From NCBI RefSeq assembly GCF_020511155.1, contig NZ_CP041216.1, positions 1,798,001 through 1,862,000 of the forward strand: a stretch of 64,000 bases of DNA, given 5' to 3'. Made by a program: the position numbers and the translations under genes. This DNA is from Shewanella glacialimarina (GTDB lineage Bacteria > Pseudomonadota > Gammaproteobacteria > Enterobacterales > Shewanellaceae). This document shows positions 17,461-27,013 of the stretch, in pieces (position 1 is the stretch's first letter; each line of letters opens with the position of its first letter). Below the pieces are notes generated by a model. It saw only the letters and a program-made list of their open reading frames with translations. It did not search any database and was not told where the DNA came from.

Positions 17461-18105
17461 ATGAAATATCAAATCATACCGGTTACCCCGTTTCAGCAAA
17501 ATTGTAGTGTGATTTGGTGTGAAATTAGCTTAAAAGCCGCGGTTGTAGATCCCGGTGGCGATATTGAACGAATTTTAATGGCAGTGAACAAGCTGGGACT
17601 AACAATTGAAAAAGTGCTGTTAACCCATGGTCATATCGATCATGTTGGCGGCGCAAAGAAACTTGCCAGCCAATTAAACGTGCCCATTATTGGCCCACAT
17701 ATAGCTGACCAGTTTTGGTTGCAAGGACTTGTTAAACAAAGTCAAAATTTTGGTTTTCCGCTTGTTGAAGCCTTTGAGCCGGATCAGTATCTGAATCACG
17801 CAGATGTGGTTCGCGTCGGTGAACAGTCTTTATCGGTATTACATTGCCCTGGGCATACTCCGGGACATATAGTGTTTTATTCCAAAGTTTCAGGATTGGC
17901 TTGGGTTGGGGATGTGCTCTTTAGACGATCGATTGGCCGTACAGACTTTCCGCAATCTAATCATCAAGATTTAGTCAGCTCAATTACCCAAAAACTATGG
18001 CCTTTGGGTAGCCATGTTAGTTTTATTCCTGGCCACGGCCCTATGTCTACCTTTGCAGAAGAACGTGAACATAATCCATTTGTTGCCGATCAATTACTCA
18101 GTTAG
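17461..18105 (+). CDS. Metallo-beta-lactamase-fold hydrolase (YcbL/glyoxalase II-like)
   Basis: A 214-residue MBL-fold protein the size of E. coli YcbL, a type II hydroxyacylglutathione-hydrolase relative. Metal-binding elements are intact: THGHIDHVGG (HxHxDH), HCPGHTPGHIVFY, GDVLFRRSIGRTDFP and the terminal FIPGHGPMS. It begins 164 bases from the divergent peptidase gene. The ATG has a ribosome site (TTGGAGAG). The substrate is likely a glutathione thioester but is not proven. Confidence 0.88.
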   Translation: MKYQIIPVTPFQQNCSVIWCEISLKAAVVDPGGDIERILMAVNKLGLTIEKVLLTHGHIDHVGGAKKLASQLNVPIIGPHIADQFWLQGLVKQSQNFGFPLVEAFEPDQYLNHADVVRVGEQSLSVLHCPGHTPGHIVFYSKVSGLAWVGDVLFRRSIGRTDFPQSNHQDLVSSITQKLWPLGSHVSFIPGHGPMSTFAEEREHNPFVADQLLS

Positions 18106-18293
18106 TTTTCACTAGTACAGGCTAAGTTAGTCGCTTGGCTAAAGGCTCAGTTATAGATCCAGCTATAGGTGTTCATAACGCATTCTCCAAACTAGATAAA
18201 ACGACATTACATACTTTTATACATCTTCATGCTTTTCATACTTAGCGTACAGTGTTAGGTTTAATGTACATAGCACTGTAGTTCGAGTTCTGA

Positions 18294-19343
18294 ATGCGCC
18301 AACACTTGGTTGATTTATTAGATGTTTGGCAAGCTGATTATCAAGATGATTGGGTTGTTGCCATCCTTACACATGTACAAGGTTCTTCGTATCGAAAACC
18401 CGGAGCTATCATGTTTTTTCACCCGCTAGGGAAAACATTAGGAATGCTCAGTGGGGGCTGCTTAGAAGCCGATTTACGCCGACATGCACAGCGCGCTATT
18501 CAAACCCAGCAAGTTGTGCAATTAACCTATGATGCCACTGACGAGTCAGACACTAGCTATCAATTAGGTTGCGGTGGAATTGTCAATATTATGATGTTAC
18601 CGATCAATTCATCAAATCAGTATTTAGGCCTGCAAAAGCTCTATTTTGATTTAAATAGCGGTAAAGCAGGTGAGTTTCAAATCGATATAGCCAAACAGGA
18701 CACACCTTCAAATAAGGTCAGTGGTAAATGGCAGATTAAATCTAAAAATCTACAGGTTGAAAAAACGACTTTTATCCGATCCGTTAAGGGAAGCGAAAGC
18801 GTCAGCTCAGACGATGCTCAAACTCATCATATAGAAGGGCAGTTGATTATTCCTATTACTCCGCCAATTCATCTTGGTATTTTTGGCGGCGGATTAGATG
18901 CACAACCTATTGCACAAATGGCCGCTATTTTAGGCTGGCAAGTGACTATTTTTGATGAACGCACTGCCTATGCTCGTCAATACGATTTTCCCAGCGCCAA
19001 CATAATGAAAATGCCGTTTGATGGTGTTAATGATGAGGTGTATCAAACTTTGGACGCCGCCTTTGTAATGACCCACAACCTTACTCTTGATGCTAAGGCG
19101 CTTAACCAACTGGTTAAGTTTAATTTAGGGTACATTTCCTTATTGGGGCCAAACCATAGGCGTGATAAAACGCTTAATATAGCCCAATTGAATATTAATG
19201 ATTTTAGTGGCTATTTTTCAGCCCCAGCAGGGCTAGCATTGGGCGGTGAGTTACCTAGTTCGGTAGGATTAAGTATGTTGGCACAATGCCATGGGATATT
19301 ACATAACAGCCAGTTAATTAGCTTAGACAAAGTGATGCGTTAA
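18294..19343 (+). CDS. XdhC-family molybdenum hydroxylase maturation protein
   Basis: XdhC-type proteins bind molybdenum cofactor and help sulfurate and insert it into xanthine dehydrogenase-family enzymes. The 349 residues show the N-terminal XdhC/CoxI domain (THVQGSSYRKPGA, GMLSGGCLEADL, GCGGIVNI) and the C-terminal Rossmann-like XdhC_C domain (GIFGGGLDAQPIAQMA, LLGPNHRRDK). It is the first of four tightly packed genes (18294-22779). Its stop overlaps the next start by one base. Confidence 0.9.
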   Translation: MRQHLVDLLDVWQADYQDDWVVAILTHVQGSSYRKPGAIMFFHPLGKTLGMLSGGCLEADLRRHAQRAIQTQQVVQLTYDATDESDTSYQLGCGGIVNIMMLPINSSNQYLGLQKLYFDLNSGKAGEFQIDIAKQDTPSNKVSGKWQIKSKNLQVEKTTFIRSVKGSESVSSDDAQTHHIEGQLIIPITPPIHLGIFGGGLDAQPIAQMAAILGWQVTIFDERTAYARQYDFPSANIMKMPFDGVNDEVYQTLDAAFVMTHNLTLDAKALNQLVKFNLGYISLLGPNHRRDKTLNIAQLNINDFSGYFSAPAGLALGGELPSSVGLSMLAQCHGILHNSQLISLDKVMR

Positions 19344-20065
19344 TGTCACTCATCAAAATACCCAATCCAAACCAACAGGATGACAAATCACTCGTTGCGG
19401 TCATTTTAGCCGCAGGTAGCAGCAGTCGATTTGAAGGTGTTAAACAAATCGCGCAAATTAATGCGAGTCATTCCATACTGGTCTCGACAATTGAGGCCGT
19501 TAACGCCGCGCAGCAGGCATTTAATCATGTCGACGTTAATAGAAACAGTGCAGAGCAAGCCAATATTATCCGTCAAAGTGCATTTACACTGGCGAAAGTG
19601 GCAGTGGTATTGGGCGCAAATCAACAGCAAATATTGGACGATAAATTATCGTCTATTATGCTTAACCAGGTGGAAGTGGTGGTTAATCAACAGTGGCAAC
19701 AAGGTTTGTCCACCTCGATACACAGTGCGGTTCATTATGCGCTTGAACAACAAGCTTGCGGATTAATGTTGATATTAGCTGACCAGGTCGCATTAACTCG
19801 TCAACACTACCTGACCTTATTGCAATCTTTTGCCATGCATAATCAGACAGTCTGTGCTTTTTATCAGCAAAGTGTGGGCGTGCCAGCTATATTTTTACCA
19901 GATGATTTTGAACTATTGTTAGGGCTAACTGGTGACAGTGGCGCTAAAAAAATATTAAAAAAACGACAACAATCACATCGCTTAGTGGCAATAGATTTAC
20001 CGCAAGCGAGCATAGATATTGATACCCGAGCCGATCTATCAAGATTTTTGGCAAACAAGGAGTGA
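19343..20065 (+). CDS. Molybdenum cofactor nucleotidyltransferase (MocA-like)
   Basis: A 240-residue NTP transferase. The nucleotide-binding loop VILAAGSSSRFEGVKQ, a central QGLSTSIHSAVHYAL and LADQVALTRQHY match the MobA/MocA fold. Members next to XdhC usually cytidylylate molybdopterin (MCD cofactor), which iorAB/xanthine dehydrogenase-type enzymes use. It is translationally coupled to the xdhC-like gene and 3 bases from the next gene. CTP rather than GTP use is inferred from the context. Confidence 0.85.
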   Translation: MSLIKIPNPNQQDDKSLVAVILAAGSSSRFEGVKQIAQINASHSILVSTIEAVNAAQQAFNHVDVNRNSAEQANIIRQSAFTLAKVAVVLGANQQQILDDKLSSIMLNQVEVVVNQQWQQGLSTSIHSAVHYALEQQACGLMLILADQVALTRQHYLTLLQSFAMHNQTVCAFYQQSVGVPAIFLPDDFELLLGLTGDSGAKKILKKRQQSHRLVAIDLPQASIDIDTRADLSRFLANKE

Positions 20066-20068
20066 GTG

Positions 20069-20533
20069 ATGACAATTCCAACCCAAACCCTATTAGTTAA
20101 TGGTAAAAACTTTACCATAGAAGCAGACCCTAATATGCCAGTTCTGTGGGCATTACGCGATATTATAGGCTTAACCGGCACCAAATTTGGATGTGGTTCA
20201 GGGCTTTGTGGTGCATGCACCATTCATGTTGATGGTGCGCCAATGCGTGGTTGTTTAACTAGTCTTAAACAAGTTAGCGGTAAGCAAGTGACGACTATTG
20301 AAGGTGTCGAAGCTGACAAGCTAAAAGCCAAATGGGCTGAACATAATGTGCCACAATGTGGCTACTGCCAAGCGGGGCAAATTATGTCTGCTGCCGCATT
20401 AATTGCACAAAATCCTAAACCAACAGATAGCCAAATTGATCAAGCTATGTCAGGCAATTTATGCCGTTGTGGTACATATCCACGTATTAAAGCTGCCATA
20501 AAAGCGACTACAACTGACAGTGCGGGGGCGTAA
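20069..20533 (+). CDS. [2Fe-2S] subunit of a molybdenum hydroxylase (IorA-like)
   Basis: The small electron-transfer subunit, 154 residues. It has the plant-type ferredoxin cluster cysteines C42, C47, C50 and C62 (CGSGLCGAC then MRGC) and the second cluster cysteines C97, C100, C132 and C134 (CGYC and CRCG). All eight are present. ATG at 20069 has an AAGGAG ribosome site 6 bases upstream; a GTG one codon earlier is possible. It lacks a signal peptide and would be exported bound to its Tat-tagged partner encoded next. Confidence 0.92.
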   Translation: MTIPTQTLLVNGKNFTIEADPNMPVLWALRDIIGLTGTKFGCGSGLCGACTIHVDGAPMRGCLTSLKQVSGKQVTTIEGVEADKLKAKWAEHNVPQCGYCQAGQIMSAAALIAQNPKPTDSQIDQAMSGNLCRCGTYPRIKAAIKATTTDSAGA

Positions 20534-20535
20534 TC

Positions 20536-22779
20536 ATGACAACATTTACCGCAGTAGAAAATATTAGTCGCCGCGATGTATTAAAGCTTTTTGGTGCAGC
20601 AGGTGGTGGATTAGCATTAGGTGCGACAGGCTTAGCCTGGAGCCCAATGGCATTAGCACAAGATAAGCTGGCGATGATGAATATGTTCATCGCTATTGGC
20701 GAAGATAATAAAGTCTATTTAACCTGTCATCGTTCAGAAATGGGACAGGGGATCCGTACCGGAATTCCACAAGTCTTAGCCGATGAGTTAGAAGCGGATT
20801 GGGACAATATTGTTGTCGTGCAAGGTTTAGCTGATAAACGTTATGGCAGCCAAAATACCGATGGTAGTCGCAGTATTCGTAAACATTACACCCGTATGCG
20901 CCAGATGGGTGCGATGGCCAGAACCATGTTAGAAATGGCAGCGGCTGAAAGATGGCAAGTAGCCCTTACTGAAGTTTATGCAAAAGCGAATAAAGTACAC
21001 CATAAAGGATCAAATAAAAGCTTATCATTTGGCGAACTCGCCCTTGATGCAGCCAAGCAAAAAGTGCCTGAAATCGAGTCATTAACCTTAAAGCCTGCAA
21101 GTGAATTTACCCATATTGGTCAATCTAAAACCATTGTTGATATGCAAGCGATGCTTGATGGCAAAGCGATATATGGCTACGACATTAAGCTCGACGGTAT
21201 GGTGTATGCCAGTATTAGTCGCCCGCCAGTTTTGGGCAGTGATGTAGCCAGTTTAGATGACACTGAGGCCAGAAAAGTGGCTGGGGTTATCGATGTTATT
21301 CAGTTGCCAGTACCAAAAGGTGCGCCGCTGTTTCATGCGTTAGGTGGTGTGGCTGTTATTGCCACTAATACCTGGAGCGCGATGCAAGGTCGTAAAGCAT
21401 TAAAAGTGACCTGGACTGCGTCAGTAAATGACAGTCATGATACTGATAAATATATGGCTGAACTGGTCGTAAACGTTCAAAAACCTGGCAAGGTGATGCG
21501 CCAATTAGGCGACAGTGTCCAAGACTGGCCAGAAAAATCAACGCTAAATGCAGTTTATACAGTACCTTATTTAACCCATGCCATGATGGAACCTCCGGTT
21601 GCCACCGCGCATGTTACTAGTGAGGGGTGTGAGCTGTGGTCATCAACCCAGACCCCGCAAAGTACTCAGCAAAATGTGGCCGGCGCTTTGGGCATAGCAG
21701 AAGATAAAGTCAAAGTGAATGTCACTTTATTAGGCGGTGGTTTTGGGCGTAAATCTAAGCCGGATTTCAGTGTAGAAGCGGCGATTATTTCTAAGCGATT
21801 AAATAAACCCGTAAAGGTATCATGGACCCGCGAAGATGAAATTCAGCACGGTTATTACCATGCTATTAGTGCTCAATTTTATCAAGCAAGGTTTGATGGT
21901 AACAATAAAGTTGATGCTTTTTTAGCGCGAACAGGTTTTCCGTCAATCAGTTCAACGTTTGCCGAAGGTGTTGATATGCCATCAGCCGGTGAACTCGATT
22001 TAGGTTTTTCAGATGTGCCGCTTGCGTTACCCCACATTCAGTTAGAAGCCGTTAAGGCAACAGCGCACACACGCATTGGCTGGATGCGATCAGTTTGTAA
22101 TATTCAACATGCTTTTGGTATTGGCAGTTTTGTTGATGAATTAGCGGTTAAAGCCAATCAGTCTTGTATTCAAATGTGGCGTGATATACTTGGGGCTTCA
22201 CGGAAAGAAACCTTTGCTAATCAAGGTTTTGAATACGGTAATTATGGTGAAGAATTAGCTGCCCATCCCGTTGATGTTGGCCGTTATCATCATTTGCTCG
22301 ATATCATGGAAGACAAGTTAGCCAAGCTGCCTAAAGCAGCGAAAAACCAAGGCTGGGGTTTTGCTATTCACCGCAGTTTTGTCAGTTACGTTGCAGTGGC
22401 AACGTTAGTTGAAGTAATAGATGGCAAGCTTAGGGTATTAAAAACCATTGCCGCGATTGACGCGGGTTTAGTGGTTAATCCTGATAGGGTTAAATCACAA
22501 ACTGAAGGCGCGGTTATCTTTGGTTTAAGTTTAGCTATGATGGGTGAAATTACCTTTAAAGAGGGTAAAGTGGAACAATCAAACTTCCATGATTATCTAC
22601 TTCTACGGTTACCACAATGTCCGGATATTGAAGTGATACTAGTGCCCTCAAATGCCAACCCTGCAGGAGTAGGAGAACCAGGTGTTCCACCCGTAGCGCC
22701 AAGTTTAACTAATGCTATTTATGCCGCGACAGGAAAAAGATATCGAGATTTACCTCTAAATCGTGATTTATCGCTCTAA
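20536..22779 (+). CDS. Molybdopterin-binding catalytic subunit (IorB-like)
   Basis: The large subunit of a xanthine dehydrogenase-family hydroxylase, 747 residues, of the isoquinoline 1-oxidoreductase/aldehyde oxidase type. The N-terminus has a twin-arginine signal (SRRDVLKLFGAAGGG with a hydrophobic run ending MALAQ), so the enzyme should act in the periplasm. Cofactor-site blocks are visible: RSEMGQGIRTGIPQ, LGGGFGRKSKPDF, TAHTRIGWMRSV and the near-terminal GVGEPGVPPVAPSL carrying the expected catalytic glutamate. No cytochrome or FAD subunit gene is adjacent. The substrate, an aldehyde or N-heterocycle, cannot be told. Confidence 0.9.
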   Translation: MTTFTAVENISRRDVLKLFGAAGGGLALGATGLAWSPMALAQDKLAMMNMFIAIGEDNKVYLTCHRSEMGQGIRTGIPQVLADELEADWDNIVVVQGLADKRYGSQNTDGSRSIRKHYTRMRQMGAMARTMLEMAAAERWQVALTEVYAKANKVHHKGSNKSLSFGELALDAAKQKVPEIESLTLKPASEFTHIGQSKTIVDMQAMLDGKAIYGYDIKLDGMVYASISRPPVLGSDVASLDDTEARKVAGVIDVIQLPVPKGAPLFHALGGVAVIATNTWSAMQGRKALKVTWTASVNDSHDTDKYMAELVVNVQKPGKVMRQLGDSVQDWPEKSTLNAVYTVPYLTHAMMEPPVATAHVTSEGCELWSSTQTPQSTQQNVAGALGIAEDKVKVNVTLLGGGFGRKSKPDFSVEAAIISKRLNKPVKVSWTREDEIQHGYYHAISAQFYQARFDGNNKVDAFLARTGFPSISSTFAEGVDMPSAGELDLGFSDVPLALPHIQLEAVKATAHTRIGWMRSVCNIQHAFGIGSFVDELAVKANQSCIQMWRDILGASRKETFANQGFEYGNYGEELAAHPVDVGRYHHLLDIMEDKLAKLPKAAKNQGWGFAIHRSFVSYVAVATLVEVIDGKLRVLKTIAAIDAGLVVNPDRVKSQTEGAVIFGLSLAMMGEITFKEGKVEQSNFHDYLLLRLPQCPDIEVILVPSNANPAGVGEPGVPPVAPSLTNAIYAATGKRYRDLPLNRDLSL

Positions 22780-22827
22780 ACAGATCATTTAATTAAAGTA
22801 TAAATAGATCTATGCCGACATAGATAT

Positions 22828-22861
22828 AAGCCTAAGTGTTGGGTCAACACTTAGGCTTTTT
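22828..22861 (+). terminator. Strong terminator of the molybdenum hydroxylase operon
   Basis: A perfect 14-bp stem (22828-22841 with 22845-22858) with a 3-base loop, running into TTTTT. It lies 49 bases after the iorB-like stop. Confidence 0.9.
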
Positions 22862-22986
22862 ATTGGTCTTGTGGTTAGGCTTTATCTCAACATATTTATC
22901 TGAGCAAAATTAAATTAAAAAATTAATACACTATACTTTGGTTCAGATTACTTTTTTGTGTACTTAAAGATTACTAGGGAAATCTT

Positions 22987-24429
22987 ATGAAGGCTATTCA
23001 GTTTCGTAAAGTCGATGCTATGCTTATTAAGCTCAGTTTAAACGGTAAGTTTTGGGTTGTTTGCTCACTTGTTACCGTGATTACACTTGCCATAGCAGTG
23101 TTAAATCATCAGCACAATCAAGCAATGATACAAGCCAGTTCAATGGCTCAGGTCAGTGCGAGCGTGCAGGCGTTTGCAGATGTCGCAGCAAACCAGCAAC
23201 TGTCTGCGGAACAACTAAATCAGTTTGCTGAAGCTAATCAGTTATCTGTGGTGACACAATCGTCTGCAACTAGACGAGGTGATTCCATCACGGTAACGGC
23301 ACCAGTGGCTGGTCAATTTTTATCATTAACAAGAAATGTTGCCCAATGGGAGCAAGTGCAATCTGATAGCAGCTTATTTTGGTATGCTTTACTGGGTTTA
23401 TTGCCGTTATTTCAATTATGCTATTGGATCTCTACCTCGTTAGGTGGCGGATTATGGGATATGTATGTCGCGATTAAACGTTTAGCTGATGGCGATTTAA
23501 GCAAAAGGCTTAACTTTTTTGGTACCGATGATTTTAGTTTAATTGCCACTGAAATTGATCGCTGCGCAGATAATATGAGTGAAATGGTCACCGCCATTGG
23601 TGAAAATGCTAAAACCTTAGCTATGGCTGCAAGCACTTTCAGCCAACAAGCCAGTACCAATGAAGACTTAATAAAACATCAACATCATTTTTTAGATTCG
23701 GTTTCACATTCTATGGAACAAATGACAGCAGCCATTGCAGATGTATCACATCACGCATCAACAACCTCAGGTCATACTAAAGAAAACTCAATCCAAGTGA
23801 ATCATAGTCGTAAAGGAATTAAAGATGCTGAAGAGCGTATTAATTTTTTAACTGCGCGTATTTCTGACGCCTTCGCTTCAGTAGAGAAACTGTCTAAAGA
23901 TGCGACCCAAATTAATGTTGTGGTGACAACCATTAACTCTATTTCAGAGCAAACTAACTTATTGGCATTAAATGCGGCCATTGAGGCTGCTCGAGCCGGT
24001 GAGCAAGGCCGCGGCTTCGCAGTAGTTGCCGATGAAGTCAGAACCCTTGCAGGTCGGACGCAGAAAGCGACTGTTGAAATTCAAACTATGATTGAGGGGT
24101 TACAAACAGGTACCACCAAGTTAACTCAAATCACCAATGAAATAGTTGCGCAGGCAGACGAGGGAAGCGTCAGCATTAAAGCCGTAGGGGAAGAAATTAG
24201 TCATATGGCAGAGTCGATTAATGTCGTATTTGATATGAGTAGCCAGATTGCTGCGTCAGCAGAAGAGCAAAGTGTGGCATCCGCTGACATTGTTTCACAA
24301 GTTAATGAAGTCAGAAGTCAATCCGATACTATTCTGGCTAATGCCAATCAGGCATTGGTTATTGCCAAAGACTTAAATGTGTCCTCAAAAGGGCTAAGCC
24401 AAATTTTGGCACAATATCGCACGAGTTAA
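22987..24429 (+). CDS. Methyl-accepting chemotaxis protein
   Basis: A 480-residue inner-membrane chemoreceptor. TM1 lies at about 20-40, a small periplasmic domain of roughly 85 residues follows, then TM2 at about 128-150, HAMP, and a cytoplasmic signalling domain. The domain has the hairpin-tip signature [20 protein letters not shown] and then [15 protein letters not shown]. The ligand domain is short and unrecognised. It stands alone between terminator-like hairpins. Confidence 0.93.
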   Translation: MKAIQFRKVDAMLIKLSLNGKFWVVCSLVTVITLAIAVLNHQHNQAMIQASSMAQVSASVQAFADVAANQQLSAEQLNQFAEANQLSVVTQSSATRRGDSITVTAPVAGQFLSLTRNVAQWEQVQSDSSLFWYALLGLLPLFQLCYWISTSLGGGLWDMYVAIKRLADGDLSKRLNFFGTDDFSLIATEIDRCADNMSEMVTAIGENAKTLAMAASTFSQQASTNEDLIKHQHHFLDSVSHSMEQMTAAIADVSHHASTTSGHTKENSIQVNHSRKGIKDAEERINFLTARISDAFASVEKLSKDATQINVVVTTINSISEQTNLLALNAAIEAARAGEQGRGFAVVADEVRTLAGRTQKATVEIQTMIEGLQTGTTKLTQITNEIVAQADEGSVSIKAVGEEISHMAESINVVFDMSSQIAASAEEQSVASADIVSQVNEVRSQSDTILANANQALVIAKDLNVSSKGLSQILAQYRTS

Positions 24430-24440
24430 CCCACAGTAAG

Positions 24441-24494
24441 ATTAACAACAACTGGCTCATGAATTGTTCTTGATTGAGCCATTTTGTTGTTAAT
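24441..24494 (+). terminator. Long stem-loop after the chemoreceptor gene
   Basis: ATTAACAACAA (24441-24451) pairs with 24484-24494, and TGGCTCA (24453-24459) with TGAGCCA (24475-24481), giving a long interrupted stem. The T-tract after it is short, so termination strength is uncertain. Confidence 0.5.
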
Positions 24495-24531
24495 TTACTG
24501 CTCATAAATTGACAGCATTATGGAGTCATAA

Positions 24532-24936
24532 ATGAATGGAATTGTTAATTTATCGACATTATTAGCGACAATGAAGCCTGAAATTATGCCCGGAGATTGG
24601 GTGTTTTGTTCGGTTAAAGGGACATTAGTGGATTACGTACAGCTTAATCCGCTAGCCACCTTTATAGAGGCAGAAGGGTTAACGTTACTGCTTAGTCAAA
24701 TCCAAGCTGACCAGAATAATATTCAGTATAGTGTTGTTTTCAAACAAATTACCCTCACGGTTCATTCAAGTCTAGAGGCTGTTGGGTTAACGGCTGCTAT
24801 TGCCAATCAATTAACCGAACATAATATTAGTGCCAATGTGGTGGCTGCTTATTATCATGATCATATTTTTATCCCAATAGATAAAGCGCAGCTAGCTCTA
24901 GCGGCTATTAATACTCTAAGTGCAGAACATAAATAG
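24532..24936 (+). CDS. ACT domain-containing protein
   Basis: A small 134-residue protein resembling the ACT_3/CASTOR-type ACT proteins (PF10000-like). The N-terminal block GDWVFCSVKG and the C-terminal ACT segment (TVHSSLEAVGLTAAIANQLTEHNISANVVAAYYHDHIFIP) are visible. ACT domains usually bind amino acids. No enzyme domain or operon partner indicates which. A proper ATG and TATGGAGTC ribosome region support the start. Confidence 0.8.
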   Translation: MNGIVNLSTLLATMKPEIMPGDWVFCSVKGTLVDYVQLNPLATFIEAEGLTLLLSQIQADQNNIQYSVVFKQITLTVHSSLEAVGLTAAIANQLTEHNISANVVAAYYHDHIFIPIDKAQLALAAINTLSAEHK

Positions 24937-25315
24937 AAAGAGTAAAGTCAGTTTGCGATAATATTGAAGGTTAGGTGCGGCGGTGAAGGTTTTCTGTATA
25001 GTGAAACTGGCGCATTGATGTGCAAGTGTAATTTAACCTCAACTCGGGTTAAGAGATGGGCTCAATAAGCTGAATTCAAGAGATTTAGCTTATTTTGTAG
25101 CAAACTTGTCATTTGTTTTGAAAACAAGGCACATTAACACGTCAATAGCTGGCCTATTGCACGTTAATGAAACGTAGTTAGCAAGACAAAGAGCTGTTTG
25201 GTAAGCATTTATTATCCCGAGCTGAGGTTAATTTAGTATTTAAACATTAAATCTTACGGCAAATTTTGTATAAAAAAATGGGGTTGGTTAGGGTGAATGT
25301 TGATAAAAAGTTTAT
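24937..25315. other. Intergenic region occupied by a MITE-like element
   Basis: A 379-base gap with no gene. More than half of it is the inverted-repeat element at 25035-25229. Confidence 0.6.
25035..25229. mobile_element. MITE-like element, 195 bp, with target duplication
   Basis: The ends are inverted repeats of 24 bases, matching at 20 positions: left AACCTCAACTCGGGTTAAG and on to 25058, right (reverse complement) AACCTCAGCTCGGGATAAT from 25229 back to 25206. The element is flanked on both sides by AATTT (25030-25034 and 25230-25234), which fits a 5-bp target site duplication. The interior has no coding capacity but has further inverted repeats (AATAAGCT/AGCTTATT, and CATTAAC...CAATAG near 25132-25167). 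This is the form of a non-autonomous element mobilised by a transposase elsewhere. The parent IS family is not identified. Confidence 0.7.
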
Positions 25316-27013
25316 CTATCGGTCAGCTTCCGTTTGTTTTGGAGGGAATGGCATTTCACAAACTGTATTTCGACCACTGTGTTTCGCTTTATATAAACCA
25401 ATATCGGCAAGTTTTATAAGATCCTCTAATTCATTCATTTGATTATTAAAGTCAGCCACACCTATACTTGCGGTGATAGATAGCGAGCCTCCATCATGTA
25501 AAACGACCATTTCTGCTATCTTGTTACGGATTACATTCGCCAGTGCCACCGCAGCCTGTTTATTGGTATTGGGTAAAAAAATAATAAATTCTTCACTGCC
25601 CCAACGGGCTAAAATATCATTATCTCTTATGTGCTGGTTTAACGTATCTGCAATACCTTTAAGCACAGCATCTCCCGCTGCATGACCATGTTCATCATTT
25701 ATTTTCTTAAACCAATCAATATCGAGTAAGATCATCGAAAAGTCTGTGTTATCCCTAATACCTAAATCCCACAATAGGCTAGCAGTGGCGGTAAACGCAC
25801 GCCGATTATATAGCGCCGTTAAGTGATCGACTTGTGCGGTGACCTCAGCAGTGATACGGGCTTTATCGACTTCATTTAAATTAAACGCCAATGCTAAAGC
25901 CAAAATTGACATTTCAATTAACATACCGATTTCAATGCTATGGAATAATAATGTGTTATACGGAATTACCCCACCAGTAGTTGCCGCCGAAATAGCAGCC
26001 CCTCCGGCGCCCATAAAGACCGCTGGGATAAAAAACTTCACCATTTTATGACCATTATTCAAGGCTAAAAAACCCAGAGATACAAAAATAATGACTAATA
26101 ACGACGTGAGTGCGACAGCCACCTTCACTGCGAGTAATTGATCTGCATTAATCAATAGACAGACAATGAGTAAAACCAGGCTGGTGTATATCCAGTTATT
26201 GAGTTTGTATATTTTGGGTGAAAACACTTTTAATTTAAGAAATTCAAAACAAAAAGCGATACCAAAAATAATGTAAAAATACAAAAATAGGGTCATGAGC
26301 CATTGTTGTAATAAAACATTGTTAGGCCAAATAAATTTAAAGCCATGACCAGTGTAAGCAATATTCAAACTTAAAAATGACAGTAAATACAAAGCATAAA
26401 AAACGTAACTGACATCTTTTAGGCTGATGAAAAGTGCAATGTTATAGACAAATAAGATAAAAAATGCACCGTATAGAAATCCATAAAAGTAGCTTGAGGA
26501 CACGAGGTTGTTTTGGATGGTTTCTTCGGTCGATAAGTAAAGTGGAATTAGCAGCGGGTCATTGGACTTAAATCGCATCAGCACCTGAGTCATACCCGGT
26601 TTAAATGTGTGTGGTTGCGATAACATGCGGGTTTGTTTTTTTCTGGCATGGTAGGGTAGCGCATCCCCTATAGAGGCTTTATCTGTCAGCTTATTTTGAT
26701 GAATGAAATAAAAATCCGCATGATCTAACCATGCTGTATCGAGATAAAATACTCTTTTTACCTCCTCTGCTGACGCATTATTTATTAACACAGACGCCCA
26801 TAACACATCATGGGTAAAGCCGAAGCTGACTTTTTTATCTCTGTTTTCAGTAAACAGTCCTTGCTTATACTGCGTTAAAGCATTTTGGTACGACAAATTC
26901 GCACTACTATCTTGTAGAATACTTAAGTGTTCGTTAATGAATAATTCACTAGAAACGTTAGATAATTCAATAGCTTTGCTTGTAGCACAAAGACTATAAA
27001 ATAATAGCAACAA
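25316..27013 (-). CDS. 7TM-DISM diguanylate cyclase
   Basis: About 565 residues. A signal-like N-terminus leads to a periplasmic 7TMR-DISMED2-type domain (to about 170), seven membrane helices (about 175-390) and a C-terminal GGDEF domain. The signature is GSEEF (ARWGSEEFIIFLP) rather than GGEEF. The inhibitory site RDND lies five residues before it, and DIDWFKKINDEHGHAAGD is normal. It probably makes c-di-GMP in response to a periplasmic ligand. No ATG fits: TTG at 27013 is used here, but the signal peptide seems to extend a few codons upstream (RFLWLLLLFYSL), so the start is uncertain. Confidence 0.85.
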   Translation of the reverse strand: MLLLFYSLCATSKAIELSNVSSELFINEHLSILQDSSANLSYQNALTQYKQGLFTENRDKKVSFGFTHDVLWASVLINNASAEEVKRVFYLDTAWLDHADFYFIHQNKLTDKASIGDALPYHARKKQTRMLSQPHTFKPGMTQVLMRFKSNDPLLIPLYLSTEETIQNNLVSSSYFYGFLYGAFFILFVYNIALFISLKDVSYVFYALYLLSFLSLNIAYTGHGFKFIWPNNVLLQQWLMTLFLYFYIIFGIAFCFEFLKLKVFSPKIYKLNNWIYTSLVLLIVCLLINADQLLAVKVAVALTSLLVIIFVSLGFLALNNGHKMVKFFIPAVFMGAGGAAISAATTGGVIPYNTLLFHSIEIGMLIEMSILALALAFNLNEVDKARITAEVTAQVDHLTALYNRRAFTATASLLWDLGIRDNTDFSMILLDIDWFKKINDEHGHAAGDAVLKGIADTLNQHIRDNDILARWGSEEFIIFLPNTNKQAAVALANVIRNKIAEMVVLHDGGSLSITASIGVADFNNQMNELEDLIKLADIGLYKAKHSGRNTVCEMPFPPKQTEADR

